NCBI RefSeq assembly: GCF_003838195.1
Contig: NZ_RCBY01000006.1
Coordinates: forward strand, 18,952 to 82,951
Direction of reading: 5' to 3'
Source: Okeania hirsuta
GTDB lineage: Bacteria; Cyanobacteriota; Cyanobacteriia; Cyanobacteriales; Microcoleaceae
DNA: 64,000 bases
Numbering within the stretch: the stretch's first letter is position 1; each line of letters starts with the position of its first letter. Below the pieces are notes generated by a model that was not told the origin of the DNA, did not search any database, and saw nothing but the letters and a program-made list of their open reading frames with translations. The position numbers and the translations under genes are program-made. Shown piece after piece: positions 57,227 to 64,000 of this stretch.

Positions 57227-58454
57227 TCAAAATATTCTCTGATACTGCAATCTATAAACACTATTTCCGATAGGATAAGTAGGATAAGAAAGTAATTGAG
57301 ATGTATAATTTGATTTACATTCTATCACTCTAGCGTTTCGCTTCGCGACATGAAAAGCTTTTTCGGCTACCTGACCTAGTATTTGAAAGAATTGATTAAA
57401 TGCAGCATCTAACCAAGATTTATTTAACCTAGACTTGGACGATTGACCATTAGGTAAATACTTTCCATTTTCATCTTGTTTGGTTTGATTTCTGCAAGTT
57501 AATCCTACTAGATTTAACTTTTCTATGAAAAATACTTTTTTACCTGTCCGAGTTAATTTATAAGTTGTTTTATACTGGAAATATTGACGACTTCTAGCTA
57601 TTTTTTGATGGATTTTGCCTTCGCGTTTTGCGTGCTTTGCGTCTGGCTTTACTGCCATTTTTACGTTTGTTCTTGCGTTGGGATACTTTGGTTAGTTTAT
57701 CTTGATTTATTCTTAAAGGTTTGAGAGAAGGAAATAAATTACCTTATGAAGTGGCTAAATAAATGTCTTTGTCTAACACAGCATCTAAACCTATAGAGTT
57801 TTCCCAAGTCGGTTAAATATTGTCAGTTTTCAACTCAGGGATTGATTTATCCTCTAAACTTAAATTTATCAACCAGCCATCAGTTTCTTTGGTTAGTGAA
57901 ACTTGTTTGATTTGGGTTAGTTCAGGTATTGCTCTATGGGTTATGACCTTAATCAAACCTATTTTAGGGATTAAAATATATAACCATTTACCATTGATTG
58001 ATGAAAATTTTAACCAAGAATCATTAGAACTCTTGAAAGTTCAATGAACGATATCTAGATTTACTTTTAAACCTAGTTTTACCGCTTCTTTTGTATTACT
58101 ATCACCTGTTACAAATCTAGAAAATGTTGTTTCTACTCTTTTACAGACATCCTGCAAAACTGTTGAGTAAAGTTGGGAAAAATCCAGATATTAACTACTA
58201 TGCTTGACTTTTACTGTAGCCTTTTTCAGTTCTGGTAATTGCTTCTTCTGGTTGTAATAATTTGGTTTGTCTTTTAATTCAGGTAAATGAGAAATCAGAG
58301 GATAAGCATTGATAGGACATCTGTCTTGCTCCCACCAGTTAAAACGTTCTCCTAACATTCTGTTGTACCAATACCGACAAACCCGAAGTCAGTTGTTTAG
58401 TGTTAAGTTCTGGCTAGTTTCTGGATATATACGATATTGGTATGTATATTTCAT
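57227..58454 (-). pseudogene. tnpB: TnpB (IS200/IS605 type), multiply frameshifted
   Basis: From ATG 58454 (MKYTYQYRIYPETSQNLTL) the minus strand gives successive pieces: [60 protein letters not shown] (first RuvC Asp), LRINQDKLTKVSQRKNKR, KIHQKIARSRQYFQYKTTYK, FFIEKLNLVGLT (Glu region), and ARVIECKSNYTSQLLSYP. At least three stops and two frame changes intervene, and a GC-rich dispersed repeat (gcgtttcgcttcgcgac, 57334) is inserted in frame. The zinc finger is lost. Confidence 0.85.
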
Positions 58455-58775
58455 TGCTAATAGTTAAAAAGTTTTGATATATTCCTCCTGAACAATTTTT
58501 GAGCTTAATTATTATTGCTAGCTTAACTTGAATGAGAAGAAATCTAGTATATATTTCTGTAGATTTACAAAAGTTTATAATTCTTTATAATTAAGAGCTT
58601 GCTAGCAGTGTATATTCCAAAAAAGTAGAAAACTTAAAGAAATAAGCTCATAAATTTATACAATCTAAGTTCCTGGTTCAGGAGTAGATTGTAGCAATGA
58701 GCCAAAATTTTTCAGTTTTGTAACTAAAAAATACATTTTTTCAGCAAACCAGATTTTACCTAGGAGATAGTTCAA
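58455..58775. other. upstream region of cpeC
   Basis: 320 bp of AT-rich DNA between the tnpB relic and cpeC. The cpe promoter should lie here. I see no clear operator; TAGGAG lies 9 nt before the cpeC ATG. Confidence 0.45.
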
Positions 58776-59645
58776 ATGGTTTTTGGACCAGCATCTCAAT
58801 TAGGGGTTAGCCTTTTTGAAGATACAGAACCCGTGGAACTGTTGCCCGGAAGCTCATCAGAAGAAAAAGAAACTGTGATTCGAGCTGTCTATAAGCAAGT
58901 TCTGGGCAATGCTTACGTCATGGAGAGTGAAAGACTCTCTGTACCAGAGTCCCAACTCAAAGAAGGCGAAATTACTGTCCGTGAATTTGTACGTCAAGTT
59001 GGACGCTCTGACTTGTATCGTTCTCGGTTCTTTGAAAGTTGCCCCCGCTATCGTGCAATTGAATTAAACTTCAAGCACTTTTTAGGTCGAGCTCCCAATG
59101 GTTACGATGATATGAAGTTTCATAGCAATGTCCTTGATGAAGGAAGTTTTGAAGCTGATATTGATTCCTACATTGATAGTGAGGAATATGATAGTGCTTA
59201 TGGGGAAAATATAGTTCCTTATTATCGAGGCTATAAAACCCAAACCGGCAAAAAAATGGTTGGTTTTACTCATATGTTCCAACTATTACGAGGTGCTTCC
59301 AGCAGCGACTTAAAAGGAAGTTTGTCTGGAAAAAGCCCTGCTTTGAATAAATATGTGATTCAGGAAACACCTTTAGCGGTAGTTCCTCCTTCTGGTGGTT
59401 CAGATGGTTGGTCATTCCAAGATACACCTTTAGGTGCTAGAACTAGACAGGGAGTAGGAGCTGATTCTGGTGGTAAAGTTTACCGCATTGAAGTAACAGC
59501 TTACCGCTCAAAAGTAGTAAATCGTGTTTCCAGATTCCGCCGTAGCAATCAAGTATTTTTGGTGCCTTTTGATAAACTTTCCCAAGAGTACCAAAGGATT
59601 CATCAGCAGGGTGGTGTAATTTCCAGTATTACTCCTGTTAGCTAG
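58776..59645 (+). CDS. cpeC: phycoerythrin-associated rod linker CpeC
   Basis: A 289-residue phycobilisome linker that joins phycoerythrin hexamers into rods on the thylakoid surface. The N-terminal pfam00427-type linker domain (about 15-185) shows ETVIRAVYKQVLGNAYVMES, EITVREFVRQVGRSDLYRSR and AIELNFKHFLGRAPNGYDD, then YDSAYGENIVPYYRGYKTQT. A C-terminal CpcD-like domain (about 230-289) runs from GGKVYRIEVTAYRSKVVN to QEYQRIHQQGGVISSITPV. Length equals known CpeC (about 285). It heads the cpeC-D-S-T-R gene order known from chromatically adapting cyanobacteria. Confidence 0.9.
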   Translation: MVFGPASQLGVSLFEDTEPVELLPGSSSEEKETVIRAVYKQVLGNAYVMESERLSVPESQLKEGEITVREFVRQVGRSDLYRSRFFESCPRYRAIELNFKHFLGRAPNGYDDMKFHSNVLDEGSFEADIDSYIDSEEYDSAYGENIVPYYRGYKTQTGKKMVGFTHMFQLLRGASSSDLKGSLSGKSPALNKYVIQETPLAVVPPSGGSDGWSFQDTPLGARTRQGVGADSGGKVYRIEVTAYRSKVVNRVSRFRRSNQVFLVPFDKLSQEYQRIHQQGGVISSITPVS

Positions 59646-59912
59646 GGCTTAAAATTAGAAAATTATTTACTCTTTTCCATGAATAGCTTAGTTGCTAGAT
59701 TCCTAATAACTAAAAGTTAAATTATCACAACTTAATAGTGCTAATTTAGCAATATTAAGGATAAATCAAGGGTAAAAATTTTCAATAATTTTCAGTGATT
59801 CATGGTTAATGGCTATGATGTTTATACTTGTTAAATTAATGGCTATTAACCATGAAAACTGCAATCATAATCAATAGAAAAAATCAAAATCTTTTAATTA
59901 GAGGAGTTAAGA

Positions 59913-60674
59913 ATGTCACTTTGGGTAGATACAATAGATCCAATAGAACTACGTTCTAATGCTACAGAAGATGAAATACAAGCAGTGATTAGAGCTGTTT
60001 ATAAGCAAGTTTTGGGAAATATCCATGTAATGGAGAGTCAACGTCTAACTAGCGGGGAATCATTACTCCGAAATGGGGATATTTCTGTCCGTCAATTTGT
60101 TAGTATGGTTGCTAAATCCGATCTATATTTCACCTTGTTTTTTGAATCATCTTCTCCTTATGGATTCATAGAACTAAACTTTAAGCATTTATTAGGTCGC
60201 CCTCCCGAAGACCAAGCAGAAATTTCTGAACATACCCTTATATACAATGAACAAGGATATGAGGCAGAAATTGATTCTTATATATACAGCGAAGAGTATA
60301 CTGAAAACTTTGGGGAAAACATTGTTCCATACCCACGGGGTAATAGCAGTCTAGTTGGAATGAAAAACGTGGCCTTCAATCGGATGTTTGCTCTGGAACG
60401 AGGAAATGCTACAAGTGACAGAAACAAATCTTCCCGACTTACTTCAGATTTAGCTACTAACCTTGCTACGAAAATTGTTCCACCTGCATATTTAAGTGGA
60501 CCTTATAGCAATACAGTCAAACGTTTCCAAATCTTAGTGACTAAAACTGGTATTGGTCCTACTGTAAAACTGAGTAAAACAACTTATACAGTATCTTACG
60601 AGCAGCTAACTTCAAAAATTAACAGCATTCAGAGAACAGGTGGTAAAATCCTGAAAATTACTGAAGTTGGTTAA
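59913..60674 (+). CDS. cpeD: phycoerythrin-associated rod linker (CpeD, possibly CpeE)
   Basis: A 253-residue linker with the same two domains as CpeC: EDEIQAVIRAVYKQVLGN, GDISVRQFVSMVAKSDLYFT and FIELNFKHLLGRPPEDQAEI in the linker domain, then VKRFQILVTKTGIGPTVKLS and SKINSIQRTGGKILKITEVG in the C-terminal CpcD-like domain. AGAGGAG precedes ATG 59913. Length and N-terminus (MSLWVDTIDPIELR) fit CpeD or CpeE; only one of these is present here. It lies 268 bp after cpeC, on the same strand. Linker identity is sure; D versus E is not. Confidence 0.85.
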   Translation: MSLWVDTIDPIELRSNATEDEIQAVIRAVYKQVLGNIHVMESQRLTSGESLLRNGDISVRQFVSMVAKSDLYFTLFFESSSPYGFIELNFKHLLGRPPEDQAEISEHTLIYNEQGYEAEIDSYIYSEEYTENFGENIVPYPRGNSSLVGMKNVAFNRMFALERGNATSDRNKSSRLTSDLATNLATKIVPPAYLSGPYSNTVKRFQILVTKTGIGPTVKLSKTTYTVSYEQLTSKINSIQRTGGKILKITEVG

Positions 60675-60907
60675 CAAGCTATCAGCTATCAGCTAAAATC
60701 GGCGGGTTCGGTGTCCTCCACGCTTATTTGAAAAATTAGTGGTGTGGGTGTTCTAGGGGTTTGTAGACCAGGAGCGACTTCTCTTGAGTATCTCCCATAT
60801 TATGCCTTGAGAGCTGACCGCTGACCGCTGACTGCTAATTGCTATTTTAAGAGGGACCTGTTTTAAACTAACAGGTTCCTGATTAAATATTATTCAAGAT
60901 AGGAATA
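60675..60907. other. spacer between cpeD and cpeS with heptamers and a hairpin
   Basis: It starts with agctatcagctatcagcta heptamers and has gctgacc heptamers at about 60815-60830, then the hairpin at 60853-60879. No linker remnant (such as cpeE) was recognised. Confidence 0.5.
60853..60879 (+). promoter_or_regulatory. hairpin 28 nt upstream of cpeS
   Basis: gggacctgtt ... aacaggttcc forms a 10-bp stem with one mismatch and a 7-nt loop. Only an AT-rich, mixed sequence follows (gattaaata), so termination would be weak. It could be an attenuator or mRNA processing/stability element between the linker and lyase parts of the operon. Confidence 0.5.
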
Positions 60908-61450
60908 ATGGATGTTGTAGAATTTGTTGAATGCTCTATAGGACGCTGGCGATCGCAACGTAGTGGCCATAATTTAGCATTTAGTCATTTTGAGGAAGTT
61001 CGGTCCACGATAGATATTGTCTCTTTACCAAAAACGGCTCCAGAAGTTATAGAATTGTGTAAGTCTAGTGAAGTAGATATTGCTCAAGCTGTTTCTCCTT
61101 TTCAGATGAGTTGGCAAGGGGAGTCTGACTGGGATAATGATGAAGTTATTGAAGGTAGTTGTGTATTAGTACCAATACCCGACCTGGATAATCTCAAAAA
61201 AGGAAAATTATTACGTTCCCAAGGTTATGCAGAAACTATTGCTGCTGTGGGAGAATATCAGATTACTGAAGATGGTACTTTTGTTCTACATACAGAGTAT
61301 GACCGTGCTGCTGCAGAAGAAAAAATTTGGTTTGGTACTCCCAATCTGAGGTTTCGAGTATCCTTGATTAAAACGAGTGATGGTAATGGTGTATTAACTG
61401 CCTCTTTTTCATCAGAAATTCGTTCTTTGTCAATGGAAGAAAAATCATGA
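60908..61450 (+). CDS. cpeS: phycobiliprotein lyase of the CpcS/CpeS family
   Basis: A 180-residue lipocalin-like lyase that attaches a bilin to a phycoerythrin cysteine. It begins MDVVEFVECSIGRWRSQRSG, with the family's conserved WRSQR segment and HNLAFSHFEEVRSTIDI. Further strands are FQMSWQGESDWD, SCVLVPIPDLDN, GTFVLHTEYDRAAAEEKIWF and NLRFRVSLIKTSDGNGVLTA. Position after the PE linkers and before cpeT and cpeR indicates CpeS rather than CpcS. Length is normal. A dead IS1 lies directly downstream, separating it from cpeT. Confidence 0.9.
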   Translation: MDVVEFVECSIGRWRSQRSGHNLAFSHFEEVRSTIDIVSLPKTAPEVIELCKSSEVDIAQAVSPFQMSWQGESDWDNDEVIEGSCVLVPIPDLDNLKKGKLLRSQGYAETIAAVGEYQITEDGTFVLHTEYDRAAAEEKIWFGTPNLRFRVSLIKTSDGNGVLTASFSSEIRSLSMEEKS

Positions 61451-61578
61451 GTCTTATCTATCACGGTAATATAATGTCCGGTTGAATACTTAATAAATAA
61501 ACAACTGAGGAGTCAGTCCTCAGGAGGGAAGAAAGAAGAGGAGGAAAAGGAGAAAGTTTTGGTAGTCCTGTATATGTA

Positions 61579-62490
61579 GTGATAAGTCAATATAAATTAT
61601 TAGTTTTTGATATTAATATTGAAAATATTAAGTTTTTCCTGCTCAAAAAAAATCAAAATTATTGTCTCGGCGATCGCTACATATTATCAGAGATAAAAAT
61701 ATCAGAAATCAACCCCAAGTACCCTGAAAAAAAGTATGCTATTATCTATGACAGTAATAATAAAAAAATCTCTATAATTCAGATGTCAAATCATCAATTA
61801 ATCTGTCCTAGTTGTGGTAGTAATTATATTGCCAAAAATGGGACTATTCACAACAAAAAACAAAAATATCAATGTCAAAATAGTCTCTGAAAATTTGTCG
61901 AAAATAGTCACAGAAATTATATTAGTCATGAAACCAAAGAACTGATTGATCAGTTATTACAAGAAAAAATTAGTTTGGCTGGTATAATTCCAGTAACAGG
62001 TGTGTCATAAAAATGGCTCCATAATTAGGTCAATAATAAGTATACTCATATTTCACACTCTATTAAATGTACAAAAAAAATAGGTAAACTCACTATCAAA
62101 TGTGATGAAATGTGGTCATTTGTAGGTAATAAAAATCACAAACAATGGCTCTGGTTAGCTATGGATATAGACAGTAAAGAAATTGTGGGTTTTTACTTAG
62201 GGGAAAGAGGAGAAAAAGGGGCATTAGGATTGTGGAATTCATGACCAGGTATCTATAGACACTGTGCAGTTTGTTATACAGATTTTTGGTAAGCTGATGA
62301 TCTTGTTTTTCCTAATTCAAGACATAAATCAGTGGGGAAAGAAACAGGTTTAACATCTTATATAGAAAGATTAAATAAGACTTGACTTCAAAGAATTTCT
62401 CGGTTGGTCAGAAAAACTTTATCCTTTTCTAAAAAGATAGAAAACCATTTAGGAGCTACGCGCGTATTTTATTGATCATTATAATGAAGC
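61579..62490 (+). pseudogene. IS1-family transposase in the cpe cluster, inactivated
   Basis: The coding remnant of the element above. The first part reads as open frame 61579-61890 with the CPSCG...QKYQCQN zinc finger. Then stops occur after NSL, GVS, NS (before PGIYRHC), FW and NKT, while the frame otherwise stays in register. The accumulation of point stops with preserved ends indicates a relatively old, immobile copy. Confidence 0.85.
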
Positions 62491-62525
62491 GTTGGCGGAG
62501 CCTAGCGGCAGCTATATCGCCTGAC
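62489..62525. repeat. small GC-rich dispersed repeat in the IS1 copy
   Basis: gcgttggcggagcctagcgg then cagctatatcgcctga, inserted in the last codons of the IS1 transposase. Related to those at 24200 and 53836 (same order: gcg-ttcg/tggc-ggag...atatcgcc). Confidence 0.6.
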
Positions 62526-62557
62526 CACCATTTTATCACTGCATATACAGGACTACC

Positions 62558-62936
62558 AAAGTTTTTTGGTCGCGTAAGCGGAAGGGAGTTCTATCACGCT
62601 CTTATCCGGACATGATATAAGTGGCTAAAAACCAGAATAAGGTAGGTTAGCAAAATAGATTTAACCAAAATCTACCTAAGTTTTTAAGGTTTTCCCAAAA
62701 GTCATTTGTAATTAAATTTGCCCAGATACTTAATCTTTAAATGTCTATAATCTTATTTTGTTCAGATCAGGTACAAAATGTCAAATTAGATAGAACAATT
62801 AGTCTAAAATTTTTATCATTTACCTTACCTAACCTAGATTATACATACTTTAAAAAAATATAATTTGACTCAGTTAGTCAAAACTGACGATCAAATAAAA
62901 AAAAAGAATTATCAATAAAAAAAGGGAAGGTAAAAT
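62558..62936. other. spacer between the IS1 copy and cpeT
   Basis: About 380 bp. It starts with a gcgtaagcggaagggag island and a cgctcttatccggacatgat repeat (62594; inverted relative at 35128-35150). The remainder is AT-rich leader DNA of cpeT. No gene. Confidence 0.5.
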
Positions 62937-63557
62937 ATGACTATTTCCCATACAGAAAATCAGACAAAATCAAAGGATATAATTACTCTAGCTAGTTGGA
63001 TGGCAGGGTGCTTTAGTAACCAAAAACAAGCTTCTGCCAATCGAGTTCTTTATGCTCATATTTATATTTATTTCCGACCTTTACCATATCAATTTTTTTC
63101 TGGTATAGGTTTTTATTCAGAGCAAGTTTATGACTATGACCTTTGGAGTCCATATCGTCAAGGAGTTCATCAACTTATAGATAAAGGCGACCATATTTAC
63201 ATAGAAAATTATAGTCTCAAAGACCCTATTCTCTATGCAGGAGCAGCAAGAGAACTTGATATTCTACATACTATTACTCCAGAAAATATAGAACGTCGTT
63301 ATCATTGCTCAATGGTTTTTAAACGAGATGGAGAAAAATTTTTAGGGAGTGTTGAACCGGGAAATAAATGTTTAATCAATAAGAGAGGATGTGAGACTTA
63401 TCTAGTTAGTGAAGTAGAATTAACTGAGCAAACATGGGAAAGTTTAGATATAGGAAGGGATGTTAATACACACGAACAGGTTTGGGGTTCAAAAGCGGGA
63501 CGTTTAAAGTTTGAAAAACAAACAAGTTTTGCTGATGAATTACCGATAGAAAATTGA
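62937..63557 (+). CDS. cpeT: phycobiliprotein lyase CpeT (CpcT/CpeT family)
   Basis: A 206-residue lyase or chaperone for bilin attachment at the beta-Cys-153-type site. Visible features are LASWMAGCFSNQKQA (N-terminal family signature), NRVLYAHIYIYFRPLPYQFF, GFYSEQVYDYDLWSPYRQGV, PGNKCLINKRGCETYLVSEV and TNTHEQVWGSKAGRLKFEKQ-like end (VNTHEQVWGSKAGRLKF). GGGAAGG lies just before ATG 62937. cpeR follows after 44 bp. The IS1 insertion upstream may have uncoupled cpeT-cpeR from cpeS transcription. Confidence 0.92.
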   Translation: MTISHTENQTKSKDIITLASWMAGCFSNQKQASANRVLYAHIYIYFRPLPYQFFSGIGFYSEQVYDYDLWSPYRQGVHQLIDKGDHIYIENYSLKDPILYAGAARELDILHTITPENIERRYHCSMVFKRDGEKFLGSVEPGNKCLINKRGCETYLVSEVELTEQTWESLDIGRDVNTHEQVWGSKAGRLKFEKQTSFADELPIEN

Positions 63558-63601
63558 AGGTGACAAATTATCAAAAAGTCTTGAGGGAGGACTAATAGAA
63601 A

Positions 63602-63907
63602 ATGTTGCCACCAGTAGCAGAAAAAAAAATGCAAAGCTGGATTAGAACCAGACATTTAATCTGTTCAGGAAACTTTTTCTTGTTTGAGACAGTAGAGTAT
63701 TCTACTGTTGATAGGTTTGCAGAATGTGTTCAAACATTGGGCGGGAGTTTGATATCTGTTAAACCTATTAAGAAAATTTGGATTGGTAATCATAGAAAAG
63801 TAGTTCTTTATCAAGCAAGAGCAAGTCTCCATACACCTCACCACGATTTGAAACAATACTGGATCAAAAACGGCGGTTTTTATACAAGGTTTGATGAACG
63901 GGGTTAG
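63602..63907 (+). CDS. cpeR: phycoerythrin operon activator CpeR
   Basis: A 101-residue basic protein, MLPPVAEKKMQSWIRTRHLI, then CSGNFFLFETVEYSTVDRFA and IWIGNHRKVVLYQARASLHT, ending HHDLKQYWIKNGGFYTRFDE. It matches my recollection of CpeR, the activator needed for expression of cpeBA in chromatically adapting cyanobacteria, encoded last in cpeCDESTR. A good GGGAGG lies upstream. The DNA-binding mode is unknown. Position 44 bp after cpeT supports the call. Heptamer repeats follow the stop. Confidence 0.87.
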   Translation: MLPPVAEKKMQSWIRTRHLICSGNFFLFETVEYSTVDRFAECVQTLGGSLISVKPIKKIWIGNHRKVVLYQARASLHTPHHDLKQYWIKNGGFYTRFDERG

Positions 63908-63933
63908 ATTCAACAATTAATAATTATTGAAGA

Positions 63934-63967
<34 letters not shown>

Positions 63968-64000
63968 AAAATTACATGGGGATTCGCTCCCCCAAGTAAT

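Larger units (their letters stand above)
61561..62557 (+). mobile_element. IS1-family element, dead, with intact terminal repeats
   Basis: Left end ggtagtcctgtatatgtagt (61561) and right end, inverted, ttatcactgcatatacagga + ctacc (62557) form 25-bp terminal repeats with one mismatch. AAAGTTTT flanks both sides (61553-61560 and 62558-62565), an 8-bp target duplication typical of IS1. The transposase inside reads CPSCGSNYIAKNGTIHNKKQ, DEMWSFVGNKNHKQWLWLAM, HCAVCYTDFW and SRLVRKTLSFSKKIENHLGA, broken by at least six stops. A GC-rich dispersed repeat is inserted near the 3' end. Confidence 0.88.

Noticed and set aside
57820..58047. 75-codon plus-strand frame
   Set aside because: It is the antisense of the tnpB relic, whose minus-strand translation is clearly TnpB-like.

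Overview
The window is cyanobacterial. It carries a phycoerythrin linker/lyase gene set (cpeC, cpeD-like, cpeS, cpeT, cpeR), the plant-type phylloquinone pathway, a class II fructose-bisphosphate aldolase and many HIP1 octamers (GCGATCGC). Base composition is low-GC, roughly a third of the DNA is non-coding, and decayed insertion sequences and heptamer tandem repeats are frequent. Together these suggest a filamentous, phycoerythrin-containing marine cyanobacterium of the Trichodesmium/Okeania type; the genus is inferred, not proven.

Layout. 1-1.1 kb: two dead transposases (IS630- and IS1-like). 1.3-9.8 kb: a small membrane protein, glutaredoxin, menD (-), a HTH protein, a wrecked formylglycine-generating-enzyme-like gene, a Q/N-rich repeat protein and menF (-). 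10-20.4 kb: menA, msrB, an orphan cyanobactin precursor gene, menH, an EF-hand protein, menC and menE, separated by dead tnpB genes, MITEs and tandem duplications. 21-25.6 kb: an old-yellow-enzyme-type reductase, a GT2 glycosyltransferase, a tnpB relic and a TVP38-family membrane protein. 25.6-42.2 kb, all on the minus strand: a surface or lipid modification island with a GT2, a decaying array of SGNH-like proteins, an MBOAT acyltransferase, an HTTM-DCC protein, an NdbB-like NAD(P)H dehydrogenase, a second MBOAT, then ACP, acyl-CoA dehydrogenase and fatty acyl-AMP ligase. 43-53 kb: a small membrane protein, an RDD/pentapeptide protein, fba, tRNA-Lys, an aldose epimerase-like protein and a CapA-like protein. 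53-58.5 kb: a dead IS1, a conserved small cyanobacterial protein, a beta-CASP metallo-beta-lactamase and a dead tnpB. 58.8-63.9 kb: the cpe genes, split by a dead IS1 copy.

How genes work together. MenF, MenD, MenH, MenC, MenE and MenA take chorismate to demethylphylloquinone apart from the MenB and thioesterase steps. The NdbB-like protein would reduce demethylphylloquinone before the final methylation by MenG. menB, the thioesterase and menG are not in the window. The FAAL-ACAD-ACP-MBOAT series has the logic of a Dlt system (adenylating ligase, carrier, membrane acyltransferase) but with a fatty acyl group; this is the most system-like unexplained unit. The cpe genes build and chromophorylate phycoerythrin rods.

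The window is also a good record of genome decay. At least three MITE families can be defined, two of them with clear target-site duplications (6 bp and 8 bp). Several tnpB relics share a TTGAC-hairpin-GGATTCT end, and heptamer repeats have extended the coding regions of menE and the OYE gene. No CRISPR array and no rRNA gene was seen.
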